Shown piece by piece: positions 1 to 8,883 of a stretch of DNA of 33,138 bases (its first letter is position 1; each line of letters opens with the position of its first letter). The notes beneath the pieces were generated by a model. That model made no database searches and had not been told where the DNA came from. It saw nothing but the letters and a program-made list of their open reading frames with translations. This stretch comes from Sphingobacteriaceae bacterium (lineage in GTDB: Bacteria; Bacteroidota; Bacteroidia; Sphingobacteriales; Sphingobacteriaceae). Location of the stretch: the NCBI GenBank assembly GCA_903642215.1, contig CAHJWG010000016.1, positions 1 to 33,138 of the forward strand, written 5' to 3'. The translations under genes and the position numbers were made by a program.

Positions 1-234
1 ATCATGAACCAGGTATTCGATGTAATGCACCAGCATTTTCAAGCCAACACCGGCCAGGCCGGAACTCAGGCCGACCAGCATACCCGAAAGCAGTAAAAAC
101 TGGCTGCGCGACAGGTTATCGCGGATCCAAAGCAGGATCACCTCGTAACTTTTGGCCTTGAGGAGGCTTTCCTTTCTAAAGCTTTGTAAAAGTTCGATGA
201 ACTGGAGGTACTTCTTTTTACGGTGGAAACTCAT
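1..234 (-). CDS. ClC-family chloride channel/transporter, N-terminal fragment (runs off the window)
   Basis: Reading the minus strand from the ATG at 234 gives 78 codons open to the window edge, beginning MSFHRKKKYLQFIELLQSF. A basic, helical cytoplasmic N-terminus is followed by a hydrophobic stretch rich in Gly and Ser (LLLSGMLVGLSSGLAGVGLK) and then LVHYIEYLVHD. This pattern matches the first membrane helix of bacterial ClC chloride channels or Cl-/H+ antiporters, where the first helix runs straight into a 'LVH' segment. The selectivity-filter motifs lie outside the window, so the family call rests on the N-terminus only. A TAnnTTTG element sits at 249-256, just upstream of the start. The gene is separated by 164 bp from the RND operon and is probably a separate unit. 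Confidence 0.6.
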   Translation of the reverse strand, partial: MSFHRKKKYLQFIELLQSFRKESLLKAKSYEVILLWIRDNLSRSQFLLLSGMLVGLSSGLAGVGLKMLVHYIEYLVHD

Positions 235-248
235 TGTAATATGGACAA

Positions 249-256
249 CAAAAATA
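249..256 (-). promoter_or_regulatory. Bacteroidota-type -7 promoter element for the ClC gene
   Basis: The minus strand reads TATTTTTG, an exact match to the TAnnTTTG -7 consensus of Bacteroidota housekeeping sigma factors. It lies 14 bases before the ATG at 234, giving a very short leader. No TTTG is seen at the usual -33 distance. Confidence 0.45.
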
Positions 257-398
257 GACTGTTCAAAATCTTTAGATTCGACTGATTATAATAATATTCA
301 TACATGGTCAAGAAATGATGGTGCAAGGGAATACTTTCATTTAATGGTTATTGATCACAAAAATTATTGCTGGTTGTAAAGAATCAGCATCATCGTGT

Positions 399-1484
399 TT
401 ACTTAATTTTATCGTCTTGGCGTATATTATCACCGGCATTAATAATCACCTTTTCATTGGCTTTCAAGTTACCAAATACTTCGGTTGAATCATTGCCGGC
501 TAATCCTTCTTTTACATCAACAAGCGCAGCTTTACCATTACGAACCGCTACCACATATTTACGTTCTGTTGAACGCACAATAGCCGTATTTGGAATTAAT
601 AAAGATTTGGAACCTGATAGCATTGGAATATGAACCTCTGCATACATGCCCGGTTTAAGTTGTCCATTTGTGTTAATTACATCTATTTCAATCGCTTCCT
701 GGCGCATACTTCCCAAGGCATTAGCAGAACGGCTAATTTTAGCGGTATGTTGCTGGCCGGGCATGGCATTAAATGTAAACTGAACAGGGTTTTTTAAATC
801 AACTTTATCCACGTAATCTTCCGGTATATCAACTTGCAATCGCAACTTTCTGGTATCCTGCAAAATCAGCATAGGCTGATCCGTTGCTTTACCGGGAGCA
901 ACCAACGCGCCCGGCGATATATTACGTTGAACAATCATACCATCAAAAGGAGCACGGATATTAAGGTAACCCAACATGGTGCGAACAGATGCTACGTTAG
1001 AACGTTCAGAATTAGCGATAGCTGCATCTGCTTTCATTCTGGACGAGGCATTATCCAAATCAAGCGGTGAAACAGAACCCGGCTCAGTTGCTGCTTCTTT
1101 TAACCGCTGATATTTTTCTTTACTGGCAGTTGCGTTTTCCTGCGCTTGTAAATAACGGGAATCTGCAGCTTGTACTTGCGATTGCATTTCGGGTGCTTCC
1201 AGTGTAACCAGGAGCTGGCCTTTTTTAACTATTGACCCACGATCAACATAAACCTGTTTAACAAATCCGTTTACTCTGGGGAACAGGTTAACCTCATTAA
1301 AAGGTTTTAACTGGCCCGGAAGGCGTGCAGAAGATGATAATGCTTTTTCTGTAACGGTGCCTAATTCGTGCGCTGCTGATGGTTTAGTTTTTTCACCGGC
1401 AGTCATATCCACTGGTTTTTGATTGCCCGAGCAGGCATAAAACAAACAGCTGATAGCAGTTAATAAAACGATTTTATATTTCAT
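399..1484 (-). CDS. RND efflux periplasmic adaptor (membrane fusion protein), lipoprotein
   Basis: This 361-aa protein is the adaptor that joins the inner-membrane RND pump to the outer-membrane channel. It has a lipoprotein-like signal (hydrophobic residues 5-16, then FYAC with Cys18 as the likely lipidated residue). Next come a lipoyl/barrel-sandwich half (VNGFVKQVYVDRGSIVKKGQ, about residues 70-90), a helical hairpin (about 95-160), the second lipoyl half (YLNIRAPFDGMIVQRNISPG) and beta-barrel and membrane-proximal regions. This is the HlyD/AcrA domain order. It is the last gene of the operon, 6 bp after the pump gene. The exported substrate cannot be told from the sequence. One copy of the dispersed core GCTTCTTTTA lies inside it at 1093-1102. 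Confidence 0.9.
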   Translation of the reverse strand: MKYKIVLLTAISCLFYACSGNQKPVDMTAGEKTKPSAAHELGTVTEKALSSSARLPGQLKPFNEVNLFPRVNGFVKQVYVDRGSIVKKGQLLVTLEAPEMQSQVQAADSRYLQAQENATASKEKYQRLKEAATEPGSVSPLDLDNASSRMKADAAIANSERSNVASVRTMLGYLNIRAPFDGMIVQRNISPGALVAPGKATDQPMLILQDTRKLRLQVDIPEDYVDKVDLKNPVQFTFNAMPGQQHTAKISRSANALGSMRQEAIEIDVINTNGQLKPGMYAEVHIPMLSGSKSLLIPNTAIVRSTERKYVVAVRNGKAALVDVKEGLAGNDSTEVFGNLKANEKVIINAGDNIRQDDKIK

Positions 1485-1490
1485 GATATT

Positions 1491-4400
1491 TTAGGCGTTA
1501 ATAGGTTCAAACTTAGTTTCAACTTGTGTTTCTGATTCAATTTCGTTCTCGTCTGGCATTAGTGCCGGCGATTCATAAGTAGTCTGGTTTTGTACCCAGG
1601 CAAATACCTGCGGCAGAATAAATAAGGCAGCCAGTGTTGATGCAAGCAAACCGCCAATCACGGCTCGGCCTAGCGGAGCTGATTGTTCGCCGGCTTCTCC
1701 CATACCTGATGCCATTGGAATCATACCTGCGATCATGGCCAAACTAGTCATTAAAATAGGGCGCAAACGAATGGAAGCACTGGTTACAGCAGCTTTGGTT
1801 GCATCGTGGTATTCCAACCGAAGGTTTTCTGCATTCGTTACAATCAGGATAGCATTTGCTACCGAAACTCCGACAGACATGATCATACCCATATAAGATT
1901 GCAGGTTAAGTGTAGAACCGGTTATCAGTAACATAATAAGCGAGCCGAAAACTACTGCCGGAACCGTAGAGAGCACTGTTAACGAAACTTTAAACGATTG
2001 ATAATTAGCTGCGAGCAACAGGAAAATCACCAGGATGGCGAACAACAAGCCGTTTTGCAAACTGGATAAAGTATCAACCAAAAGGCCAGACATGCCACCT
2101 ATTGTAGTTAATAATCCTTTTGGCGGCGTACCCAGAGATGCTACCGCTTTTTTAACATCAGAAGTTGCCTGCCCTAAATCTGTTTTATAGATATTGGCAC
2201 TTACTGTTAGAAAGCGTCGTGGCCCGCTGCGGTCATATTCTCCCGGAACATAAGTGGTTTTAAAAGTGGCAATATCGCCAAGTATCGGGCTGCTTTGTCC
2301 TTTAACCAATGGAACTTCTTTAAGCTGATCCATCGTATTCATTACATACTCCGGCACTTGTACTTGTACCTGATAAGTATAAGCTCCCTTTTCATCCAGC
2401 CACAAGTTTTTCTCTGTAAAACGACTGGATGACGTACTTGCTGTTACAGAACGTGCAATTTCTTTAATGTTTAAGCCTAATTGTGCCGCTTTTAACCGAT
2501 CGAGCGTAATATTTATGACCGGAAATTTGAGTGGTTGTACAATTTGTACATCCCGCAGGTAACTAATTTTTTTGAGTTTATTTACTACCTTATCAGCATA
2601 ACCTTCAATTTGCTGCATGTCTTTCCCGGCAACCTGTACTTCAATAGGTGTTGATGCGCCCTGGCTCATGATTTTTTCGGTCATGTCAATCGGCTCAAAG
2701 GTGATTAGCAGTTCAGGCATTGTATGGGCTATATTTTTACGCAGTGCATCCTTCAGCTCATCCATATTTACCTTGTAGTTTTCGTCCAGGTTAACTTGTA
2801 AAACAGCTTCGTGCGTTCCTGTATTAAAAATATACAGGTTACTGCTGCCATAACTGCTTGGAATCAGCCCGATATAACCTGAAGTAATCTCAACATGATT
2901 ATTTACTGTTTTATCAATAATCTGTAATACCTGCTTAAACTTATCTTCCGTACGTTCCAAGCGTGTTCCTTCCGGCTCTTTAATCCGTATCTGAAACTGG
3001 CCATTGTTGATTTTCGGCATCATATCTTTACCGATGTAAACAAAGCACAAGCCAGCCAGCACGATTACGGTTACGAGGTAAAAAGATACAATTAAACGTT
3101 TTTGTGGCATCCACCGGTTAAGGATAGCGGTAAACCGGATTTTTATCTTTTCAAAAAAGTCATTTTTCTCCGGTTCTTCCTGCTCAGTAGCAGCATCGCG
3201 GTTTACTTGTATTTCTTCTTTGCGATCTAAAGTTTCGCCAGCATGAGCATGAATATGCCCATGCTGGCCATGTTGATATTGCTCGGCTTTTATCAGCCAG
3301 TTACTTAGTATTGGCACTACGGTTTGTGCCAGCACATAAGATACAATCATGGTTAAACCGATTGACATTGAAAGCGGCAGGAACATAGCTTTAGGCACGC
3401 CGCTCATCATAAAAGATGGTGCAAAAACAGCAAGGATACATAATAAAATGAGTAAAAGCGGGAAGGAAATTTCCTCGCAGGCATCATAAATTGCCAGTCG
3501 TTTGGATTTTCCCATTTCCAGGTGCTGGTGGATATTCTCAATAGTAACCGTTGCCTGGTCAACTAAAATACCAATGGCCAAAGCCAATCCGCTTAAAGTC
3601 ATGATATTGATGGTTTGCCCGAAAAGGCTTAACAATAACACACCGATCAGGATAGAAACAGGAATTGTAATAACTACAATTAAACTGCTGCGCCAGTCGC
3701 GTAAAAACAGCAATACCATTAATCCGGTTAACAAAGCACCTAAGCCGCCTTCTGTCATTAAACTCTTAACTGAGTTTACCACAAAAACTGATTGATCAAA
3801 GGCATAAGATATTTTTACATCATCCGGTAAAAGTGCTTGCATTTCGGGCAGTTTACTTTTTAGGTTTTGAACTACTGTCCAGGTAGAAGCATCTGCTGTT
3901 TTTACCACCGGAATATATACCGAACGCTTACCGTTTATTAAAGCGTAATCTACTGTAACATCAGCTGCATCTGCTACTCTGGCTACATCTTTCACAAAAA
4001 TGGGTACGCCGTTTTGTGTTTTAACCGGAATATTACCAAAGTTTTCCGAGTTCTTAATCAGGGAATTCATGGTAGTTAAATAAATAGTATTATCCAACCG
4101 CAAATTACCTGAAGGCGACATGGTGTTAAACTTTGAAAGGGCATCCACAACTTCATCCGGTGTTAAATTATAACTGCGCAGTTTATCCGGATCAACATTT
4201 ATAGTAATTGTTCGCGCATTGGCTCCGAACGGCGGAGGTGCAGAAAGGCCGGGAATGGTTGCAAACATCGGCCTAACGCGCGTTGCAGCCAAATCGTAAA
4301 TATCTTTTAAACTTCTGGAAGGGCTTGAAAAAACAAGCTGCCCAACCGGTAAAGAAGATGCATCAAAACGGATAACTTGCGGTGGCAAAGCTCCGGGAGG

Positions 4401-4757
4401 AAAAAAACTGGTTGCCCGGTTTACCTGTAAAGCTACCTGAGCAGAAGCTTCGGCCATGTTTGTACTTTCGTAAAATTCAAGCTTAATCATGGTTAAGCCC
4501 TGTATATTTTTACTGGTGATATTTTTTATCCCATTGATATACAAAAACTGGTTTTGTAAACCTGTTGAAAAGAAACCTTCCATTTGCTGCGGAGACATGC
4601 CGCCGTAAGATTCAATTACATAAATGGTAGGCAGGTTAAGCTGAGGAAAAATATCTATAGGTATTTTGATTGCGCTAAGCACTGCAAATAGTAAAAGGCT
4701 CATCGTAATTACCATCGCGGTAATCGGCCTTTTAAGTGCGGAGGTGACCATTGACAT
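1491..4757 (-). CDS. RND efflux transporter permease (AcrB/CusA superfamily)
   Basis: This 1088-aa inner-membrane pump has the normal RND length and duplicated architecture: TM1 near residues 12-30, a large periplasmic porter domain, TM2-TM6 from about 335 to 485, then a second half of the same form. The usual sequence IPIDIFPQLNLPTIYV follows TM1. The TM4 motif reads GILVDQATVTIEN, so the AcrB Asp407-Asp408 pair is Asp400-Gln401 here. The TM10 position of AcrB Lys940 is Ala967 (SVANAIL). A histidine-rich stretch (five His between 496 and 505) lies in the loop between TM6 and TM7. The pump clearly belongs to RND, but drug versus metal specificity is not settled: classic CusA metal-relay residues were not recognised. 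It lies between the TolC-like and adaptor genes with 6-7 bp gaps. Confidence 0.93.
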   Translation of the reverse strand: MSMVTSALKRPITAMVITMSLLLFAVLSAIKIPIDIFPQLNLPTIYVIESYGGMSPQQMEGFFSTGLQNQFLYINGIKNITSKNIQGLTMIKLEFYESTNMAEASAQVALQVNRATSFFPPGALPPQVIRFDASSLPVGQLVFSSPSRSLKDIYDLAATRVRPMFATIPGLSAPPPFGANARTITINVDPDKLRSYNLTPDEVVDALSKFNTMSPSGNLRLDNTIYLTTMNSLIKNSENFGNIPVKTQNGVPIFVKDVARVADAADVTVDYALINGKRSVYIPVVKTADASTWTVVQNLKSKLPEMQALLPDDVKISYAFDQSVFVVNSVKSLMTEGGLGALLTGLMVLLFLRDWRSSLIVVITIPVSILIGVLLLSLFGQTINIMTLSGLALAIGILVDQATVTIENIHQHLEMGKSKRLAIYDACEEISFPLLLILLCILAVFAPSFMMSGVPKAMFLPLSMSIGLTMIVSYVLAQTVVPILSNWLIKAEQYQHGQHGHIHAHAGETLDRKEEIQVNRDAATEQEEPEKNDFFEKIKIRFTAILNRWMPQKRLIVSFYLVTVIVLAGLCFVYIGKDMMPKINNGQFQIRIKEPEGTRLERTEDKFKQVLQIIDKTVNNHVEITSGYIGLIPSSYGSSNLYIFNTGTHEAVLQVNLDENYKVNMDELKDALRKNIAHTMPELLITFEPIDMTEKIMSQGASTPIEVQVAGKDMQQIEGYADKVVNKLKKISYLRDVQIVQPLKFPVINITLDRLKAAQLGLNIKEIARSVTASTSSSRFTEKNLWLDEKGAYTYQVQVQVPEYVMNTMDQLKEVPLVKGQSSPILGDIATFKTTYVPGEYDRSGPRRFLTVSANIYKTDLGQATSDVKKAVASLGTPPKGLLTTIGGMSGLLVDTLSSLQNGLLFAILVIFLLLAANYQSFKVSLTVLSTVPAVVFGSLIMLLITGSTLNLQSYMGMIMSVGVSVANAILIVTNAENLRLEYHDATKAAVTSASIRLRPILMTSLAMIAGMIPMASGMGEAGEQSAPLGRAVIGGLLASTLAALFILPQVFAWVQNQTTYESPALMPDENEIESETQVETKFEPINA

Positions 4758-4764
4758 ATACTTG

Positions 4765-6159
4765 TTATTTTAAAATGTTAAGTAATAAGTTAACCTGATT
4801 TTGGGCGATAGCTTTTTGGAACAAAGCCCGGCAGTAAGCACTTTTAGCATTGGTATAATCTGTTTCGGCACGAAAAAGAATATTTAAGGCAGCATCCAGT
4901 TCTACGATATTGGTGAGGCCATTTTTATAGAGCGATAAATTACGCCTGTAAGCCGCTTCGGCTGCCTGTAATTGTACCGGAATTTCGCGAAGCCTTTCTT
5001 GTGCTGTAAATAATTCTGCATCAGCCTGTCCGGAACTTAGCACCAACGCATGCTGTTGTTCCTGTAAAGCCTTTAAAGAATAGTTCGTTTCACTTCTCTG
5101 CACTTGAAGCCGTAGCTGCTTTCGCTTCACATCAAAAATATTATAGCTGATGCCAATCCCAACTAAATAATTACTTCGCTGAAAGCCCCAACCGCTTGAC
5201 GGTGCATTAAAATTATCATTGTTATCCACACTTGCACCTCGTCCCCATGCAGCCGCTTCCAATAATATTTTAGGATTATAGCTCTTTTTAACCAGTAATT
5301 CTCTTTGCTGATTGGTTTGATAAATTGATTTGTAATAATTAATTAAAGGATGATTTATTGTATCCGCACCTGCCAAAACCATAAGAGGCGTGGAAGTAAT
5401 TAATTGAGGAACAGCATTAGTATCAGCAACCAGGTTAATAGAAGCAATTCCGCTGATGGCAGAAAGCTGTATCTGCACTTGTTTAGCTTGATTGTCCAGC
5501 TCGATATAATTTAAACGGGCTTTAGAAAGTTCTGCCGTTGCGATAGAAGTATCTACACCAGCTCTTACTCCGCTTCGTGCAAGAGACAAAATAGAACGCC
5601 TGATTTCCTCATTCCGCTGAATGTTTTTTTGCTGGATTAAAAGCAGTTTTTGCAAACGCAATAGCTCCAGATAATTACTTATGGTATAAATTTGCAATTG
5701 ATATTTAGATCGTGCAAACTGGTTTTGCTCTGTTTTAATTTCAAAAGTTGCTACTTTATTTTGAGCACCGTAAGCACCAAAATTATATACTTCCCAATCC
5801 AGCGAAGCAATTCCTAAATTGGTTAAAGCTGCATCTGTATTGCCGGTGCTGCGCCTTCCGCCCGAATTGGACGGAATAATGCCAAAACCGAAATATCCGC
5901 CTGCCGTATTGTTATTTGTACCGATATCGGCCTGATAATTTAGTTTGAGGTTTGGCAACCAGTTGTAACGTGTTTCATTCGCTTCTGCCTGTCGGATTTG
6001 GATGGCAGCAGAATCGGCTATTAAAGAAGGCGCATTTTGGTTAACGCGGTTTAGTAATAATTTTAAAGTAATGGGAGAAATTTGCTGGGCAAGTAAACGA
6101 GGTGCAACGAGTAACAGCAACGATACATTAACAACCCAGACTTTTTTAAAGCCCGACAT
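4765..6159 (-). CDS. TolC-family outer membrane efflux protein
   Basis: This 464-aa protein starts with a cleavable-looking signal (basic start, hydrophobic VVNVSLLLLVAPRLLA, then QQIS). The rest is long, amphipathic, Gln- and Ala-rich helix in two repeated halves, each ending in a TolC-like pattern (YNFGAYGAQ near 125; YNIFDVKRKQ near 345). Late segments such as RRNLSLYKNGLTNIVELDAALN are characteristic of OEP/TolC barrels. It would form the outer-membrane exit duct of this efflux system. It is transcribed before the pump and adaptor genes (gap to the pump gene 7 bp), an order common in Bacteroidota RND operons. Confidence 0.9.
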   Translation of the reverse strand: MSGFKKVWVVNVSLLLLVAPRLLAQQISPITLKLLLNRVNQNAPSLIADSAAIQIRQAEANETRYNWLPNLKLNYQADIGTNNNTAGGYFGFGIIPSNSGGRRSTGNTDAALTNLGIASLDWEVYNFGAYGAQNKVATFEIKTEQNQFARSKYQLQIYTISNYLELLRLQKLLLIQQKNIQRNEEIRRSILSLARSGVRAGVDTSIATAELSKARLNYIELDNQAKQVQIQLSAISGIASINLVADTNAVPQLITSTPLMVLAGADTINHPLINYYKSIYQTNQQRELLVKKSYNPKILLEAAAWGRGASVDNNDNFNAPSSGWGFQRSNYLVGIGISYNIFDVKRKQLRLQVQRSETNYSLKALQEQQHALVLSSGQADAELFTAQERLREIPVQLQAAEAAYRRNLSLYKNGLTNIVELDAALNILFRAETDYTNAKSAYCRALFQKAIAQNQVNLLLNILK

Positions 6160-6241
6160 AAAAATTGAATTAAATGTTATAAATGTTTTAGGGTTAAAAG
6201 CTCTTTATTTAATAAACTAAAAAGCTATAAAACATTTTTAA

Positions 6242-6601
6242 TCAAATAATTAACTGTCTGGTTAGCAGATAAACTTTGGAATCATCCTGAAAGCGTCTTT
6301 GAGTTAAAAACTTATTTCCATCAATCAGTATTTCTAATGGAAACAGGATGCTGAGCAAGCTTAAAAGGGTAACTAATAGCTCTGCAGGGGGATTATTAAG
6401 CTGGGCGGAAACGGTAGCTTTACTCGCATTGGCTTCTTCAAAATATTCCGGTTTTCTTTTTGTGAAAACTTTTACCAATAAAGAGGTATTTTTAGAAGAA
6501 GCAAAAAGAGATTGTTTTAATTTGAAGCCAATAAAAGGCTTTGCAACAAAGAATAATGCAGCTAAAATAAATAAAGAATAAACTGATTTTAGCTTGAACA
6601 T
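6242..6601 (-). CDS. Small membrane protein heading the RND operon (unknown function)
   Basis: This is a 119-aa protein of no recognised family. It has a hydrophobic N-terminal segment (residues 6-26, a signal anchor or signal peptide), a basic and polar middle, and a second hydrophobic stretch (PAELLVTLLSLLSILFPLEILI, about 73-95). The C-terminus is basic and polar. It lies 82 bp upstream of the TolC-like gene on the same strand and is probably in the same transcript. Its position suggests an accessory or sensor-like role for the efflux system, which is inference only. An overlapping opposite-strand ORF (6348-6581) has no recognisable features, and this strand is preferred by operon direction and membrane-protein character. 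Confidence 0.55.
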   Translation of the reverse strand: MFKLKSVYSLFILAALFFVAKPFIGFKLKQSLFASSKNTSLLVKVFTKRKPEYFEEANASKATVSAQLNNPPAELLVTLLSLLSILFPLEILIDGNKFLTQRRFQDDSKVYLLTRQLII

Positions 6602-6856
6602 CCTGAAATTCTTATTACTCTTTTAAGGTTTTACGAAATTAACAATCTTATATTTTACAAGTAGTACTTACTTTAGGAAGTAACGTGATTGTTGCAGGAA
6701 TAACTATGAAATGAACGTTATTTAAACCTTAAAGTTGTAAAGCTATTACCTAATTTTGTTTAAAGGCTGCACTTCTATATTTATAATACAAGTTAAAACT
6801 AAAAGGTAAATGCAGCCGCTGACCTTGTCTATCAAATTTTCGGTACTTATCTTAAT
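6602..6856. other. Intergenic region upstream of the RND operon
   Basis: About 255 bp of AT-rich DNA lies between the tRNA-Leu terminator and the small membrane protein gene. It must hold the efflux operon promoter. The minus strand has TAATTTCG about 30 bases before the ATG at 6601, one mismatch from TAnnTTTG, but no convincing -33 element. I see no ORF, clear operator or strong hairpin here. Confidence 0.4.
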
Positions 6857-6899
6857 GAAAAAACCGGATGAAAACCCAAAGGGGGAACTCAATCCGGTT
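6857..6899 (-). terminator. Rho-independent terminator after tRNA-Leu
   Basis: On the minus strand AACCGGAT (6899-6892) pairs with ATCCGGTT (6869-6862), with a smaller CCC/GGG hairpin inside, followed by a run of T (6863-6858). It lies directly after the tRNA 3' end and closes the long minus-strand gene run. Confidence 0.75.
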
Positions 6900-6904
6900 A
6901 TGTG

Positions 6905-6984
6905 TACCCAGCGCCGGAGTCGAACCGGCACGGTTTCCCACAGGTGTTTGAGACCAGCGCGTCTACCAATTCCGCCAGCTGGGC
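6905..6984 (-). tRNA. tRNA-Leu(CAA)
   Basis: The minus strand folds as a class II tRNA. The 7-bp acceptor stem GCCCAGC/GCTGGGT has one G-T pair, the D arm contains GGTAGACGC, and the anticodon loop is CTCAAAC with anticodon CAA (6948-6950, reads UUG). There is a long variable arm and the T arm GCCGG-TTCGACT-CCGGC. The 3' CCA is not encoded (the discriminator A is followed by CACA). The anticodon stem CTGGT/ACCTG has a T-T mismatch at the second pair. The 5' end is only 9 bp after the hscB stop codon, and a terminator follows, so it is probably cut from the hscB transcript. Confidence 0.95.
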
Positions 6985-6993
6985 ATTGCTTTT

Positions 6994-7515
6994 TTAGCGG
7001 GTTGCAAATGTATTTAAACTCTCTTGAATTCGCAACAAATATTTTTTGCGGTAATAAATATCTAAGATCTGCTTAAAAGCAATCTCCTGATCGAAATTAG
7101 TTTTAACACTAAAATCCTGTGTTTGCTGCGCTAATTCTTCATTTAAACTGTCTGATGCTTCTTTTACCGATACTTTTATGGTATTGATGGTTGCTTCATC
7201 TTCTGCATCAATAAGCTGCTCGTTCAGTTCCATCATCTCCATCAAAAAATCAGGAGACAGCGGATATTTATCACCTTCTGCCAAGAGTTTATGCTGACGC
7301 AAAATGTACTCTGTTCGCTTATCAGCATTTGATAAAACCTGGTAAGCTTTATTGTTGAATGTTGATAACTCCAAAACTTCTTCCTGTTTTTCTGCGCTTT
7401 CTGCGGCGTAAAAATCAGGATGATACTTTTTACTCAATTCGTAAAACTTTTTTTTAAGGGAAACGGCATCGATTTCAAAAGATTCCGGAATACCATAAAA
7501 TTCAAAGTAATTCAT
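6994..7515 (-). CDS. hscB: Fe-S cluster assembly co-chaperone HscB (J-domain protein)
   Basis: This 173-aa protein has the length and two-part layout of HscB/Hsc20. The N-terminal J domain carries KKYHPDFY with the His-Pro-Asp triad at 32-34, which stimulates the Hsp70 ATPase. The C-terminal helical bundle (about 90-173) contains LSPDFLMEMMELNEQLIDA, a typical HscB C-terminal pattern that binds the scaffold IscU. The start MNYFEFYGIPESFEID is standard. It is 12 bp downstream of rseP and 9 bp upstream of tRNA-Leu. No iscU or hscA lies in the window, so its partners must be elsewhere. A copy of the dispersed motif lies in the coding sequence at 7154-7172. Confidence 0.9.
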   Translation of the reverse strand: MNYFEFYGIPESFEIDAVSLKKKFYELSKKYHPDFYAAESAEKQEEVLELSTFNNKAYQVLSNADKRTEYILRQHKLLAEGDKYPLSPDFLMEMMELNEQLIDAEDEATINTIKVSVKEASDSLNEELAQQTQDFSVKTNFDQEIAFKQILDIYYRKKYLLRIQESLNTFATR

Positions 7516-7527
7516 TTTCTGGCCGAA

Positions 7528-8853
7528 TTATTTATTGATAACATGACGCAGAATATCATTTCCGTAAACAAAAACCATCAGTGCAATCAGGATGCAGAAA
7601 CCAACAATTTGTGCCTTTTCCATAAAACGGTCACTTAACGGTTTTCCCTTAACCATTTCGATAATTAAAAAAGTGGCATGTCCACCATCTAAAGCCGGTA
7701 TGGGCAACAGGTTCATCAAAGCCAAAGCCATTGATAACAAGCCAACTAAACTCCAAAACTTGTATGCATCGAAATGATTGCCGAACATCGTTGCCATAGT
7801 TACCGGGCCGGCAAAAGCACGATTAGCTTTGATCTGGCCGGTTGCCACACGCCCGATTCCTTTGGCGTTATCAGAAAATGAATTCCAGGCTTTAGAAGCA
7901 CCAACGGGCAGCGAAGAAAAGAAGCTGAAATTTGCTTTTTGAATCACCGGTTCATCCCATTTAGCACCAAAACCAAGCGTACCTTCAGCCGTTACTTTAG
8001 CCGGAATTTGCACTAATTGATTGCTTCTTTTAACCACTAAATTTACCTGCTTGCTTTTATTTGCTTTGATTAAAGTTTGAAACTGATCAAAAAACACAAT
8101 CGGCTGTGCATTAATTGATTTAATGCTGTCGCCTTTTTGCAGTCCGGCTTTTTGTGCATTACTCCCGGTAACCACAGAATCAACCATAAATTTGCTGCGC
8201 AGCTGGATAAATTCTCCGATACCGTAATCGGCAACTTCGTTATAAATATTTCCCGGAACGGTAATGTTAACCACTTCATTGTTGCGGTCAACCGTTAATT
8301 GCGAATTGCCCAGCAATACTTTCGAGCTGATCAGTTCCTCAAAACGAACAATCTTTTTTCCGTTTACAGCCGTAATTTTATCACCAGCTTTCAAGCCGAT
8401 TTCGCGGCCGATTATTCCCGGAACGATACCGTATTTTACACTTTGGTTCGGGATATAACTTTCGCCGTATTTGATGGTGAGCATCCAGAAAATAAATACA
8501 CCTAAAATAATGTTGACTGTAATTCCGGCCAGCATCACAATTAAACGTTGCCACGCAGGTTTAGAACGAAATTCCCAGGGTTGCGGCGGACCAGCCATTT
8601 GGTCGGTATCCATGGATTCATCAATCATGCCGGCAATTTTTACATAACCGCCCAACGGCAGCCAGCCAATACCATATTCTACACCTTTGTAATTAAATTT
8701 GAAAAGACTGATGTTCCAGGCATCAAAAAACAGGTAAAATTTTTCTACTTTGATCCCAAAAGCACGAGCGGCAAAAAAGTGACCGGCTTCATGCAGAATC
8801 ACCAGGATTGATAAGCCGGCAATCAGTTGGCCAATCATAATTAAAACATTCAT
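7528..8853 (-). CDS. rseP: RIP metalloprotease RseP (site-2 protease)
   Basis: This 441-aa intramembrane zinc protease cleaves membrane-bound anti-sigma factors and remnant signal peptides. The active-site motif HEAGH is at residues 21-25 in the first TM helix. A further TM segment lies near 108-125 (AGITVNIILGVFIFW) and two PDZ-like regions follow (about 130-200 and 205-280). The C-terminal NLLPIPALDGGH, about 55 residues from the end, carries the third zinc ligand Asp. All catalytic elements are intact. It sits 30 bp after dxr, a neighbour pairing common in many bacteria (dxr-rseP). A dispersed-motif copy lies at 8019-8043 in a different reading frame from the copies in hscB and dxr. Confidence 0.95.
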   Translation of the reverse strand: MNVLIMIGQLIAGLSILVILHEAGHFFAARAFGIKVEKFYLFFDAWNISLFKFNYKGVEYGIGWLPLGGYVKIAGMIDESMDTDQMAGPPQPWEFRSKPAWQRLIVMLAGITVNIILGVFIFWMLTIKYGESYIPNQSVKYGIVPGIIGREIGLKAGDKITAVNGKKIVRFEELISSKVLLGNSQLTVDRNNEVVNITVPGNIYNEVADYGIGEFIQLRSKFMVDSVVTGSNAQKAGLQKGDSIKSINAQPIVFFDQFQTLIKANKSKQVNLVVKRSNQLVQIPAKVTAEGTLGFGAKWDEPVIQKANFSFFSSLPVGASKAWNSFSDNAKGIGRVATGQIKANRAFAGPVTMATMFGNHFDAYKFWSLVGLLSMALALMNLLPIPALDGGHATFLIIEMVKGKPLSDRFMEKAQIVGFCILIALMVFVYGNDILRHVINK

Positions 8854-8883
8854 ATAAATTTTATCAGTTTACGGATGCTGTTT

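Noticed and set aside
6810..7076. 88-aa plus-strand ORF across the tRNA
   Set aside because: It runs antisense through tRNA-Leu and its terminator, so it is not a plausible gene.
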